Assembly (NCBI GenBank): GCA_035235625.1
Contig: CP141146.1
Coordinates: 12,332,501-12,396,500 of the forward strand
Reading direction: 5' to 3'
Length of the DNA: 64,000 nucleotides
Source: Saururus chinensis
Taxonomy: Eukaryota > Streptophyta > Magnoliopsida > Piperales > Saururaceae
The notes under the pieces were generated by a model. That model saw only the letters and a program-made list of their open reading frames with translations, ran no database searches and was not told where the DNA came from. The position numbers and the translations under genes are program-made. Positions 1 through 9,886 of the stretch are shown piece after piece. Numbering within the stretch: position 1 is the stretch's first letter; every line of letters starts with the position of its first letter.

Positions 1-700
1 ACTGTGTTTTGATTCTCCAATGAGCCGCCGAAAACGATCGTCTACCATTTGGCTCTGCCTCGGACCGACAATGACAACATGGTCACTTTGGCCTAAACCC
101 ACTAGCCTAGTCTACCCCCATCTGAGCCTTGGGCCGCCTCCATCCATCCCTCTTCCCCTCCCCTTTGGATGTGTGTGCATGTGGCCGCATGTGCATTTTA
201 GGGTTTAGGTGCCATTTTTTGTGCCGCCTGACCATCGGATAGCTCTGCTACCAAATGGAGTTGACCACCAGAGCCCTCCTCCACCTATCCTCCATCCTTG
301 AGTGTCACCCCATGCCCTCAGCCTTATGTGGGCCCTTGTAGAGGAAAAATCGACGCCATTGGGTGTTGTCATTGGCCGATTTGGATGTCTTGTGGATGGC
401 CGAGTACTTCTCAGCGATTGGCCAACATTCAGTTGGTACACCCTTGACTTCCGGTCACACTGCTACTTCTTTTGGCATGACCTTTTTCCTGGCCACCCAA
501 GTGTGCCGTCGTGGATCACAAATTTTGCTATGTTGATCTGTGTCACCCCATTTGACCGTAATTGCCTATGGTGCTTCCTAAACCCTCAGGTTAGTAGCTC
601 TCTCAGCTTGGCAATGCTTTTGGCCGCCAACTCCTCCACCGACGCTGCCATCGTCGTGTGCTTGCCATCAAATGTCATGGATTACGAGGTAGAAGAGCTT
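1..700. other. Uncharacterised stretch, no gene recognised
   Basis: A 133-codon open frame on the + strand (302-703) is the longest here. Its translation has no motif I recognise and no conserved family look. The surrounding sequence has many direct-repeat-like words, such as variants of CACCCCAT. It may be the edge of the LTR-like block that follows. No function is proposed. Confidence 0.3.
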
Positions 701-858
701 TGAACTTGTAATTTCATGATAGTATGCTTTGAATGTGTAGAAGCATGCTAGGATGATTGAGATTTGATGTTTGGATGTTAAATCATGATTCATTTGCATG
801 ATGTAAGAAGATAAATTATGCCATGTTGAAAATGCATATGAGATACATATGTTTGATG

Positions 859-1020
859 TATGTGGACTATGTGTGTGCTAGTGATGGCTAGTGAGTATGT
901 TGGTAAGCTATGTATGTGGACTATGTGTGTGTTAGTGATGGCGAGATAGCATGTTGGTAAGCTATGTACATGGATTATGTGTGTGCTAGTGATGACTAGT
1001 GAGTAGGTTGGTAAGCTATG
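859..1020. repeat. 54-bp tandem repeat, 3 copies
   Basis: Three consecutive units start at 859, 913 and 967. Each contains the core TATGTGTGTG, then TAGTGATGG, then GTTGGTAAGCTATG. Divergence between units is a few substitutions. The array is a minisatellite inside the LTR-like block. Confidence 0.85.
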
Positions 1021-1887
1021 TATGGAAGTGTGTATATGTTATACATATGTGTGATGGACATGCGTATGTATGATGGCTATATGCATATGCGATGGATATG
1101 TGTGTATGTGTGTGGAGTAGACGTATGGGTGATGAATAGTAAGAGGTAACAGAGGGTTTGGTATGGAGTTGGATGTGAATGTGTAAGCATATGACGGAAA
1201 ATGGAGGATGTAAGTTTGATGGGTGAGGATTGGATCGGTTTAGATTGGAGCATATGTTGGGGGATTGTCAAACAGTAAGACTGTTGCATAATTGTACAAG
1301 CATAACGTATATATTATGCAGTGAAAAGTAAGCATAATAAGTGAGGTATAAGTAAGAGGGTGATAACTGGGGTTGACTTTGAGGAGCTCAGTTTGATAAC
1401 TTCTGAATAACGTGTTTTGGCATAAGGTGGATGGCAGAGATTGTATGAATATGTAAGATTTTGGTGTACAATGAGTTATGTTGTGAGTTGGACAGGTTAA
1501 GTGAAGTCTGTTGCTCTCACGAACTAGGGTTTTAGATTAGGCTCAGCTTCAGTTTGATCAGTGGCGAACTATATGTTTGAGAGTTTTCATGACATAATTG
1601 TACTGCATAACTTACTTAATTCAAACTTGAATTATAAGCAAAGTTAATGATAGCCTTGTGAGTTTGAGACCTAAGGGTTTTGACGGATTAAGTATTGTGT
1701 TTGGGCTAGCCGATAATGAGTCGGTTAAGCATTTCTCATGTCTTGTCATGGTGTTTGTAATGCGGGATGTTGTTTGTATGTTGTATTTAAGCTCATGCAT
1801 CTGATGCTCTGTTGAGAGCAATGTATGTTTTCAATTTGGTCTCTATGCTATACTAAGCCCATATGTTTGATGCTCTATTGAGAGCGA

Positions 1888-2020
1888 TGTATGATTCTAC
1901 CCAAGATTGACACTATATGATTTTTGCCCAAGAGTGGCGTTGTATGATTCTGCCAAATAGTGGCACTGTATGATTTCTGCCCAAGAGTGGCACTGTATGA
2001 TTTCTGCCCAAGAGTGACAC
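1888..2020. repeat. 26/27-bp tandem repeat, 5 copies
   Basis: Units start at 1888, 1914, 1941, 1967 and 1994 and follow the pattern TGTATGATTTCTGCCCAAGA followed by GTGGCAC. The last two copies are nearly identical and the first is the most diverged. A duplicated word containing CTCT and TTGAGAGC (about 1807 and 1870) lies just upstream. Confidence 0.85.
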
Positions 2021-2337
2021 TGGCACTATAAGACCCCTAAAGTGTGGGCGATTTTATGGCCCTAAAGTGTGGACGTTTACGTTTGCATGCTCAGGTAAGT
2101 AATATCATGGAACTGCTCTTACCTATTTGATCATGTGCCCCATGAGCATGGTGTGCCTTGCATTCGGAAAAGTCCATGACATCTAGTCACTCCCCGAAGG
2201 TTAAGGTGATGCCCAATGACATTCTTTTCCATTTCTACGCTGGAGCTTATTAATTGTAATAAGTTTCAGTAGTCGATAGTATGTGTATGACTATATATTT
2301 TTGAGTATTTGTAAGTTTCTGAGCAATACTGTATAAG

Positions 2338-2477
2338 TAAGGTCGTACGAGTAAGACTATGCGAGTAAGGTCTTACCAGTAAGATTGTACGAATATGGTT
2401 GTATGAGTAAAGTCATACGAGTAAGACTGTATTAGTAAGGTTGTACAAGTAAGATTGTACGAGTAAGATCGTACAAA
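2338..2477. repeat. 14-bp tandem repeat, 10 copies
   Basis: Ten back-to-back 14-mers follow the consensus TAAGRTYGTACGAG. The phase is unbroken from 2338 to 2477 and only substitutions differ between copies. Each unit carries a GTAC palindrome core or a variant of it. Confidence 0.88.
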
Positions 2478-3172
2478 TATGTGTAAGATTGGTTTGATGG
2501 TATGTGTTTAGCGTGATTGTATGTGCATGATTATTATATGTCTGTTTGCTTCATATTTGAGTTGTATGAATGCATCTATGTATGGACTTACTGAGTTCAC
2601 TATTTAAAACCCCCCTACTAGGTGTTTTCTTACTGAGGTTAAAAATACTCATTTTCCCTATTTTTTTAGCCCTGATGGTCGGGAGGCTTTTGTAGGTTTG
2701 TACGAGAGCTCTTGGAGATGGATGCTCATTTCCGCTGTAGATTGATTCCCTTTGACTCAGGTATTCCTTGACTTACTACAAGTATTATTTTGTGCCACGA
2801 TCTGATGTATTAGGTGAGATGAGAATTAAAGTATTTATGATTTCTAGACTTTTAATTTGGATTAGACTATGGACTATTATGGGACTTGCACTCAGGGATG
2901 CTTAGGGGAGATTTGTATTTAAAGTCTATGATCATAGTAATTTATTTCATACATTATTTTCGAGTAGTGCTTGAGGATGTTTGGTTTGGCTGTATGATAT
3001 TTGATATAATGAGCAAAAAAATTGTATAGGAAAAATTGATATGTGATGTTTTAAATTATAAACTGCTTTCATATGTTTTGTATTTCGTCATTTTTCTTAA
3101 TTTACAACCATTATGTTGCAAAATTTTTCCTTGAAATTTAAGAAAATATGATGGAAAATCTCAGGCGTTACA

Positions 3173-3850
3173 ATTGGGCCATCACATAATGACTTCAGTC
3201 CTATGAAGTCCGCCTCTCCCCATCTACATTGTGAAGTAAAGGATCACTAGGGCTTATGGACCCTAGTTGAGATCCTGACTTTTCTTGATCATCGAAACTT
3301 CCTGTATTGCGATGCATGGGTTCTATTATCTTTTAATGGTCTAGTCCAATCGAATAAGATTCTCGGGCCAGGGAAGTAGTCCTATGTTACTCCCATTTTT
3401 AGAGAGTCAGAAGACCTTAGTCATTTTTCATACCAATCCCTTTCGTATATGTGGCTAATGACCCACTTTTAGAGCCAAGGCACCAAGGGTTCCTTCAACC
3501 TTAGTAGCCCTATGTATAGTCTTTTGGGTACTCATTCATCATAATCAATAGTCTCATATACATGCATTGGGAATATTAACCCCTAAGTAATATATGCATA
3601 AATGATCTTTTACCCACATCACATATCATATAAAAACCATGCAATATTTATTATAATTACTATAGCATATATTAGCTATAATCACAATGAAATCAACAAT
3701 CATATATTCCATCAGTAGCCTTGCCGATGTGTTGATGACCCCACCGATGACCACAATGAACTCATCGACACATCAAACCCTGCAAACAGTGACTATGAGG
3801 TCCATCGGCAACCTCATAGAAAGGTCAATGAGGCACATATTCAATGGGCC
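3173..3850. other. Intergenic/repeat-derived, no gene seen
   Basis: No open frame of note occurs here. A short stretch at 3715-3800 repeats CATCGG/CCGATG words and resembles a second CCGATG-rich patch at 15835-15925, so both may derive from one repeat. Nothing else can be supported. Confidence 0.3.
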
Positions 3851-4202
3851 TTCTTAAGGACATGGTAGAGTTATGAAAACGAGCCTTGAACTACATAAAT
3901 TGGACACTAGGGTTGAAAGTTGTTGCCTCGGAACACATATGTTACATATGCCATGCCCTACATCATGCACCATGTGCGTGACGCGTGGCAGCTTCAAATC
4001 CACCTCACAAAGCCTATAAATAAGTGCGAGGGGTTCAGTTTTTTTGAGTTCTTCTCTCCCACACTCCTTAAACTTCATCTCTCATTCCAAATCATTTTAA
4101 GTCCTATTCAAGTCATTTAATAGGCATTCTTTGCTAATTCTAGGGTGCTCTATGCGGTGGAAGAGTTCATTCATTGAGTTAGCAACTTTAGAGGGGGGAA
4201 AT
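3850..4202 (+). repeat. Older LTR-like remnant, left part, split by the 4203-7311 insertion
   Basis: The sequence before 4203 (around CTCTATGCGGTGGAAGAG and TTGAGTTAGC) resembles positions around 31610-31660 of the solo LTR at 31039-33069, which read CTCTATGCATTGGAGAGG and TTGAGTTGGA. The match resumes at 7317 after the insertion. This is read as an older, related LTR that has since been interrupted twice (4203-7311 and 7524-8650). Confidence 0.5.
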
Positions 4203-4824
4203 TGACACACCCGCCCGATCTTTGTCGAACCCGGTCCAAAGGCTGGTTGAACCACACGGGGGCGACGAAATTGCATTGTGAAAGTCTTTAACCCCTTAAT
4301 CGGGTATTTAACACCAACATGGAGTTACACACCTTTTGTCCTTTGTGCAGGAGAAATAAGGTAAAATAAAAAAAGATAATAATTCTAAAATAAATCCTCA
4401 CTCTCAACCCACATACATAACATCCTGAGCCTAAACACAAGGCTTGAATCAGAAAATCTTAGACAAGTCTAAAAGCATTAGATACACATGACATATCCCG
4501 CTTATCCCTCATATAGGGAATCCTGATCAATTGCATGTCGTACCATGCAGCCCTAAAACAAAACATAAAAAGAGGGGTGAGTAAAACTAAGTAGCGTTTG
4601 AAATACGGTAATGTTAATAAGAAAACAACCACGACACATCAACATGGTAATTCATATCCATATTTCACATAAAATCCTAATTTCTGATTAATTTCATTAC
4701 CATACCCCTATTTACCTATATGTAATTCTCTTGCATACAAGTATCTCATACATACTAATAATGAATAATCACATCATGACATGACATCCATCCTGCATAA
4801 TAAATGATTTTCACTCAATCACAT

Positions 4825-5049
4825 CATGCATAATCATCACATATAAACTGCATGAGAAGTGTCTCTACCACACGTTTAGATCATGCATAAACATCACATA
4901 AACCTTTATGAGAAGTGTCTTTACCACACATTCACATCATGCATAAATATCAGATAAACCTCTATGAGAAGTATCTCTACCACACATTCAGATCATACAT
5001 CAACATCACATAAACCTGTATGAGAAGTGTCTCTACCACACATTCAGAT
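4825..5049. repeat. 56-bp tandem repeat, 4 copies
   Basis: Units start near 4825, 4882, 4938 and 4994. Each holds CATGCATAA, then ATCACATAAACCT, then GAGAAGTGTCTCTACCACAC. The array lies inside the 3.1-kb solo LTR. Confidence 0.8.
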
Positions 5050-5084
5050 CATGCAAATCCATAACAAAGAGAATAAATATGCTC

Positions 5085-5285
5085 CTTAAGGCCAAAGCCC
5101 TCGAGCAATCCCATATCAAATAGACCTGCTCTCCAAGGCTGAAGCCCTCAAGTAGCACCTGCCCATCAAGACCGAAGCCCTCGAGCAACCCCTTCCCATC
5201 AAGCCGAAACTCCCAAGCAACCCCTGCCCATCAAGGCCGAAGCCCTCGAGGAGCCCTGCTTGTCAAGACCAAAATCCCAAGCAAC
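5085..5285. repeat. Imperfect tandem array of a CCGAAGCCCTCGAG-containing unit
   Basis: About five imperfect units of 30-40 bp share CATCAAGRCCGAAGCCCTCG followed by AGCAACCCCT. Spacing is irregular. It is the second minisatellite inside the 4203-7311 LTR. Confidence 0.65.
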
Positions 5286-7316
5286 ACATATGGTAAGCCG
5301 GTGCACTAGGACATACTAGCTGGATTCTCAGGGTCCAGATAATTTCAATATTTTGGTCTTCTTATAGCATTTTCGTTCTTCTCAACCCGGGGAGGATCCA
5401 TGTTCCAATCAGGAACTCAAATCGAAATTGTGTCCTTTTGGACCAACAAATTTCCGATTAAGCCAACGATCGATTAAATCCAACACACAATCTCACGACA
5501 TATCTCGAGAAAGTCTTGTTCATAAATCCACTTCATGATGCATGCAACATGGTACATACGTGAGCAATCTCTACATGAATTCTAATTCATGGAACGTGCT
5601 CCCATTAGCCCCATATGCATCATATTTAACCATAAGTATCAACAATTACCATGATTACCCCCATATGTGTGTGTAATAGGAAGAGTCATTCATTTCTAAG
5701 CATCTAACCATGCATTGTAGACAATCCACAAGACACTACACACATGCTCTTTAACATCTAATCATGGCTCCTAACTGAAATCATTAGTGAAAGCTATAGG
5801 AAAACATCAATCAAGTCAAGTGCAACCTCATGCTAAACCTATGTAAGCATATTCACACCATACTTAAATCTAGACATAACACCATCATTCACCCATAATC
5901 TAATCACATTATATGAAGACATATCAGTTCATTCTCATGCTATAATCTTGTTGAAATCATGCTTAAAACATAAAGAATTATACAATAATAGATTCAAAAT
6001 AAGCAATCTTAACATGTGTAGCCAACAATATGCAATTTCACATAATACTAAAATACTCTTCATAATTTCCAACATCAATATCATACCCCTTCCAGTAGCT
6101 TATTTTAGCTTAAATTACTCAGCATGAACATAAGAAATGATATTTAAGATTAAAAATATAAAAATAAGCAAAATGAACAAAATGGCCAAAACTGCAGTAC
6201 TGCCATTCAAATGACAACACAGTGGCTTTAGTTCATCTTCCCCACTTCAAAATCAAAATCGAAACTCCACATACACTTCATAATTCATCAAATCTCATCC
6301 CCAAACTTCATAATAATCCAATCCATGCTTAGAGAACATCAAATCTAGCTATTACTAAACAGAAACCCTAAGAAATCTCATCAAAGATTAATCTTTTCTC
6401 AAATCACCATTAAAGCTCATAACGATGAAACCCATTTCAAAACTTAATCAAACTCGAATATGAAACCATAGTAATGTTTAAGACCAAGCACTTACTTTCC
6501 AGCAAGTTCTTGATTCGAAATGGCCGCTCAAACACCTTCAAAACCTACCCAAAACATGATTTTTATTAATACTTCTCAAATTCAATTTTAAAACACCTAA
6601 AACCTTCAAGAACAAGTAGATCTAGGGTTTAAGAGACCCAAAAACGAAATTCCAAATATTAGGTTTCAAAATAGAAACTCAAATCAGTAATTTTTGAGTA
6701 AAAATCGAGATTAATCCAAAATAAAAGAAGAGATTTGAAAGATTTAAGAAAAAAACCCTAAGGGATTAATGAAATATTAAGCAAATACATACCTTAATCT
6801 TTTTTTCTTTTTTAAAAATGGGGATTATGCTCCTAATCTCTAGGTCTCAGCCCATTACCAATTAGGAAAGTGTCAAGGTTTTTTCTTTTATAGTAAAGGG
6901 TGGGGTGAACCTAATTAATTGGTGGGGTACAAATAGAATTTACTACTAAAAATGGCAAATCTGGCTTATTTAGACCCAAATTGAAGTCTAAATATTTTGA
7001 AATAATTATTTTATGTATCAGGTTGATGTTAGGGTCATTTAGGATAAATAACCCAAAATTTGCATGTGGGGCCCACAGTGGGTCCTGCCCCCTAACTTTT
7101 CGGGAAAATAATAAAAAATTTAAAAATTCTAGAAAAATTCTAAATGACTTAAATTAACTTAAAAACTATAAATATGAAGAAAATTTTGGTTAAAACCTTT
7201 GTTAACTACTTTAATTTTGAAAATAGTCAAAATCGATCAGAATTAACATTAAACTGCATAATTGTAATTAAATAGAATAAAATAAACCGGTTCAAGTTTA
7301 GAGATCTTACAGAAAT

Positions 7317-7357
7317 GACCCAGGGAATGGGGAGGCTTTGTTCGATATCCTTAGGCC

Positions 7358-7394
<37 letters not shown>

Positions 7395-7518
7395 AGCCCG
7401 TAGTAAGAGAGGGCTTCGTCCTCCGTCGATAGGCTGTGTAGATAGAGAGAGATGTCACTGGGTAAGGGGAGGTTATGTCCACTGTCATCGAGCGTGCCGG
7501 ACATCGTGGTGGGGTTAT
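7317..7518 (+). repeat. Older LTR-like remnant, middle part
   Basis: This segment lies between two solo LTR insertions. Its repeated GGAGGCTTTGTTC and GGGCTTCGTCCTCCGTCG words match the GGTTTCGTCC and GGCTCTGTCCTCC words at about 31750-31815 of the 31039-33069 LTR. It continues the sequence interrupted at 4203. A (GA)15 microsatellite sits at 7361-7391. Open frames reported here on both strands are artefacts of the repeat. Confidence 0.5.
7361..7391. repeat. (GA)n microsatellite
   Basis: About 15 perfect AG dinucleotides occur within the older LTR-like remnant. Confidence 0.95.
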
Positions 7519-7523
7519 TTTCC

Positions 7524-8650
7524 TGTAACACCCCATTTTTTGATTACGTCTAACCAAAGGGGTTGGGATAATTATAGAATTGTGGATAAATTTTAGAGGG
7601 TTTCAAAGGATAAAACCTCTGTGTATGGGGGGGATTTTGTCCATCGCCTACATGCGCGGGAAGTGAGAAATGTCTCTGGGTAAGGGGGATTCTGTCTGCC
7701 ACCTATGGGCACAGAAAGTGAGAAGCATCTCCAGGTAAGGAGAGGTTATGTCTGCCGCCTATGGGCATGCAAAGAGTGATGAACCCTGGGAAGGAGAGTG
7801 TCTATCTGTAGCCTTTAGGCACATAAAAGATATGTTCTGGAGCAAGAAGAGGCTTTGTTTGTCATCTCCGAACTTGAAGGGAAGGACACCTTGATGGAGA
7901 ACGCTACTACTTTCTAGAAATTGTAAGGGAGTAAGCATTTCTAACCTTCTTATTTAATATATATAGTTATATGAGTGCGTGCGCATCTTAAGTTGTTAAA
8001 TAACATATATGCTATGTTCTAATCCGATGTGTTATGATCTATTTTACTTTGATTTTATCTACTTTGAAATACTATATTTTGATCCGATGTGTTCTGATAT
8101 GCTTTGATCTAATATGATCTGATAAGTTCTGGCAGCCTATGTTGTGATCTGATCTGATATGGTTGGATGAGATCTGATATGATTTGATGTAATCTTATAT
8201 GATCCAATATGCTCTGATGTGTTTACTTTGCTCTGTGATAGAGCAAGATGTGTGATTCCTTTGATTTGTTAGATTTTGTTTAACTCCAATGATTTATGAG
8301 ATTTTCACCTAACTTTGATGATTTATGAGATTTTAGTCTAACTCCGAATAATGTATTTGGATATAAGGATATATGTATTTTAACATATATGATTTTTGTG
8401 ATGCTTAATGCATGTAATAATCGTTAGCCAAAAGTATGTTCACTACGTACGTAGGCAACTAATGATACAACAACGTTGGCCTGATCCAAATTAGTTATAA
8501 ATATATATTTTATTCTAATATATGTGCGGGGAAGCTTTAAAGCTCTGTAATGAACATTACGACTTTCGCACAGAGATGATTTTTCCTTATTTAAGGGAGA
8601 AAAATTTTAAATGAAGATTTATGGTCCCCAGCTCGGGCCGGGGCGTTACA
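7524..8650 (+). mobile_element. 1.1-kb solo LTR with TTTCC target duplication
   Basis: It begins TGTAACACCCC and ends GGGGCGTTACA. The flanks are identical 5-bp repeats TTTCC at 7519-7523 and 8651-8655. It is the same family as the solo LTR at 31039-33069: the start, the TTACGTCTAACC word, the TTAGAGGGTTTCAAAGG word, the TGATCTGATNTG-rich part and the end all correspond. It is about 0.9 kb shorter because a central block present in the other copy is missing. No internal coding region is present. Confidence 0.88.
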
Positions 8651-8655
8651 TTTCC

Positions 8656-9191
8656 TAATAGAGATCTCTAAAGCCTGAAAAATGGACATCCAAGTTCGTG
8701 GAGTCTGATCGTCATCTTCGAGCTCATGCGGAGAGTGAGGTAAGTTTTTTTATCCTTTCTTAAGGCATGTTTGTTTACATTAGTTGTCTTTTTAACTTAA
8801 TATTTATATGACTCTAGCATGCCATGTGTTAGAGTTATTTTCAAATTATGTTTTAAGACTTCCGCACATATATTCGATTTATCGAATGATTATCCGTTGG
8901 AATAGGATATGATTTATATACTGTGATTTTTATGATTGCCTCGTATATTTGTTTTATCAAATGGTTTATCCTTAGATCTTGATAATGAATTATACACATA
9001 GAAGAGTATGAGAGAGAAAATCTAGCTTATCTAATGTTTTAATTAGGAATGACTAAAGTATGTTTAAAAAATGGTTTTAGAGAATCACTCCTTGTAGAGG
9101 ATGATTTTCAAAAATAGTTTATAAAATGCATACAAGCATGGTGATTGAATTACTGAAACAGGATGAAGAAAATGTAATTGTCTTGCGGAAT
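8656..9191. other. Repeat-derived DNA after the TTTCC insertion
   Basis: The first hundred bases probably continue the older LTR-like remnant. The rest, to 9191, is AT-rich with no recognisable feature. Confidence 0.3.
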
Positions 9192-9886
9192 CATGGAAGG
9201 CTGTATCGGTCGATATGTACCCATATTGGCCGAGACCGATACGATATGGGGACGATACGCCCCCCACATGTATCCACGATACGTATCGGTCATACCGTAT
9301 CGATACGGCCGATATGTATTGATACAATATTTAAAAAATAAATTTTAATTTTAAAAAAAATTGAAATTTTTTTCTTAAAAACAAAAACACAATTTAAACC
9401 CAACTTCTTTGAAATTTTATGTTTTTGTTATATTAAAAATAATATTTTTAAAGTTATATGAGATGAATACGGGTAGGTCCATGCAATTTACATAATTATT
9501 TTTTTATATATAGTGCTCCACAAATATACATTCATTTAAATATATAACTTAAACTCATATTAAGCATATTATTTGTTTATAAAATAAACTAATTTTAGAG
9601 CACTTAATATGGGAAAAAATGAGCAATAATTTGTTTGGGACATATAACATAATAGTGTATGGTTCCAAATGAACTAATTTTAGAATACCTGTATCGGTTG
9701 ATACGACATTCTATGGTCTTATTATGCTCTAAAATAAGTATTATAATAATATATTATTAGTTATAATATTTTTTTATGTCTATAAAAGCGTTTATGCCCA
9801 TTTCGGCGCATACCAAGTGTATCATCGGCGCGTACCAGTATCCATAGTCATCGATGCTGTCATCCGTATCGATACGGCCTTCCATG
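9192..9886. mobile_element. Putative non-autonomous DNA element with GTATCGG-rich inverted ends
   Basis: The left end CATGGAAGGCTGTATCGG is inverted-complementary to the right end CCGTATCGATACGGCCTTCCATG (two short blocks: CCGTATCGATACGG and CCTTCCATG). Both ends are packed with the palindromic words GTATCGATAC and CGGCCGATA. The middle is AT-rich and non-coding. No clean target duplication was found. The same CGGCCTTCCATG end recurs at 48594-48605. Confidence 0.5.

Larger units (their letters stand above)
720..3172 (+). repeat. LTR-like repeat block with internal tandem arrays
   Basis: The block is AT-rich and non-coding, and carries three separate tandem arrays (listed individually). Near 2600-2660 there is an open-ended TACTCA/CCCC stretch like the one seen in the other long LTRs of this window. 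It ends at 3172 in GGCGTTACA, the same kind of 3' end as the solo LTRs at 8650 and 33069. I could not find a matching TG start or a target duplication of the ATTGG that follows, so the left end is unresolved. The orientation is inferred from the end motif. Confidence 0.45.
4203..7311 (-). mobile_element. 3.1-kb solo LTR with GAAAT target duplication
   Basis: It starts TGACACACCC and ends CTTACA, so it has TG...CA termini. It is bracketed by identical 5-bp repeats GAAAT at 4198-4202 and 7312-7316, the hallmark of integrase-mediated LTR-retrotransposon insertion. No gag, pol or second LTR lies inside, so it is a solo LTR left by recombination. Read on the minus strand it begins TGTAAGATCT, ends GTGTGTCA and has a TTTACTCACCCC stretch like the other LTRs, which suggests minus orientation. 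It holds two tandem arrays (4825-5049 and about 5090-5280). Confidence 0.85.

Noticed and set aside
302-703. 133-codon open frame on the + strand
   Set aside because: No recognisable domain and no flanking exons. It borders a repeat block and looks like chance openness in GC-richer DNA.
859-2477. Regular repeats suggestive of a CRISPR array
   Set aside because: The units are contiguous without unique spacers, and the context is plant nuclear DNA.
3160-3177. Target duplication ATTGG for the LTR-like block ending at 3172
   Set aside because: No ATTGG followed by a TG start was found upstream within the window.
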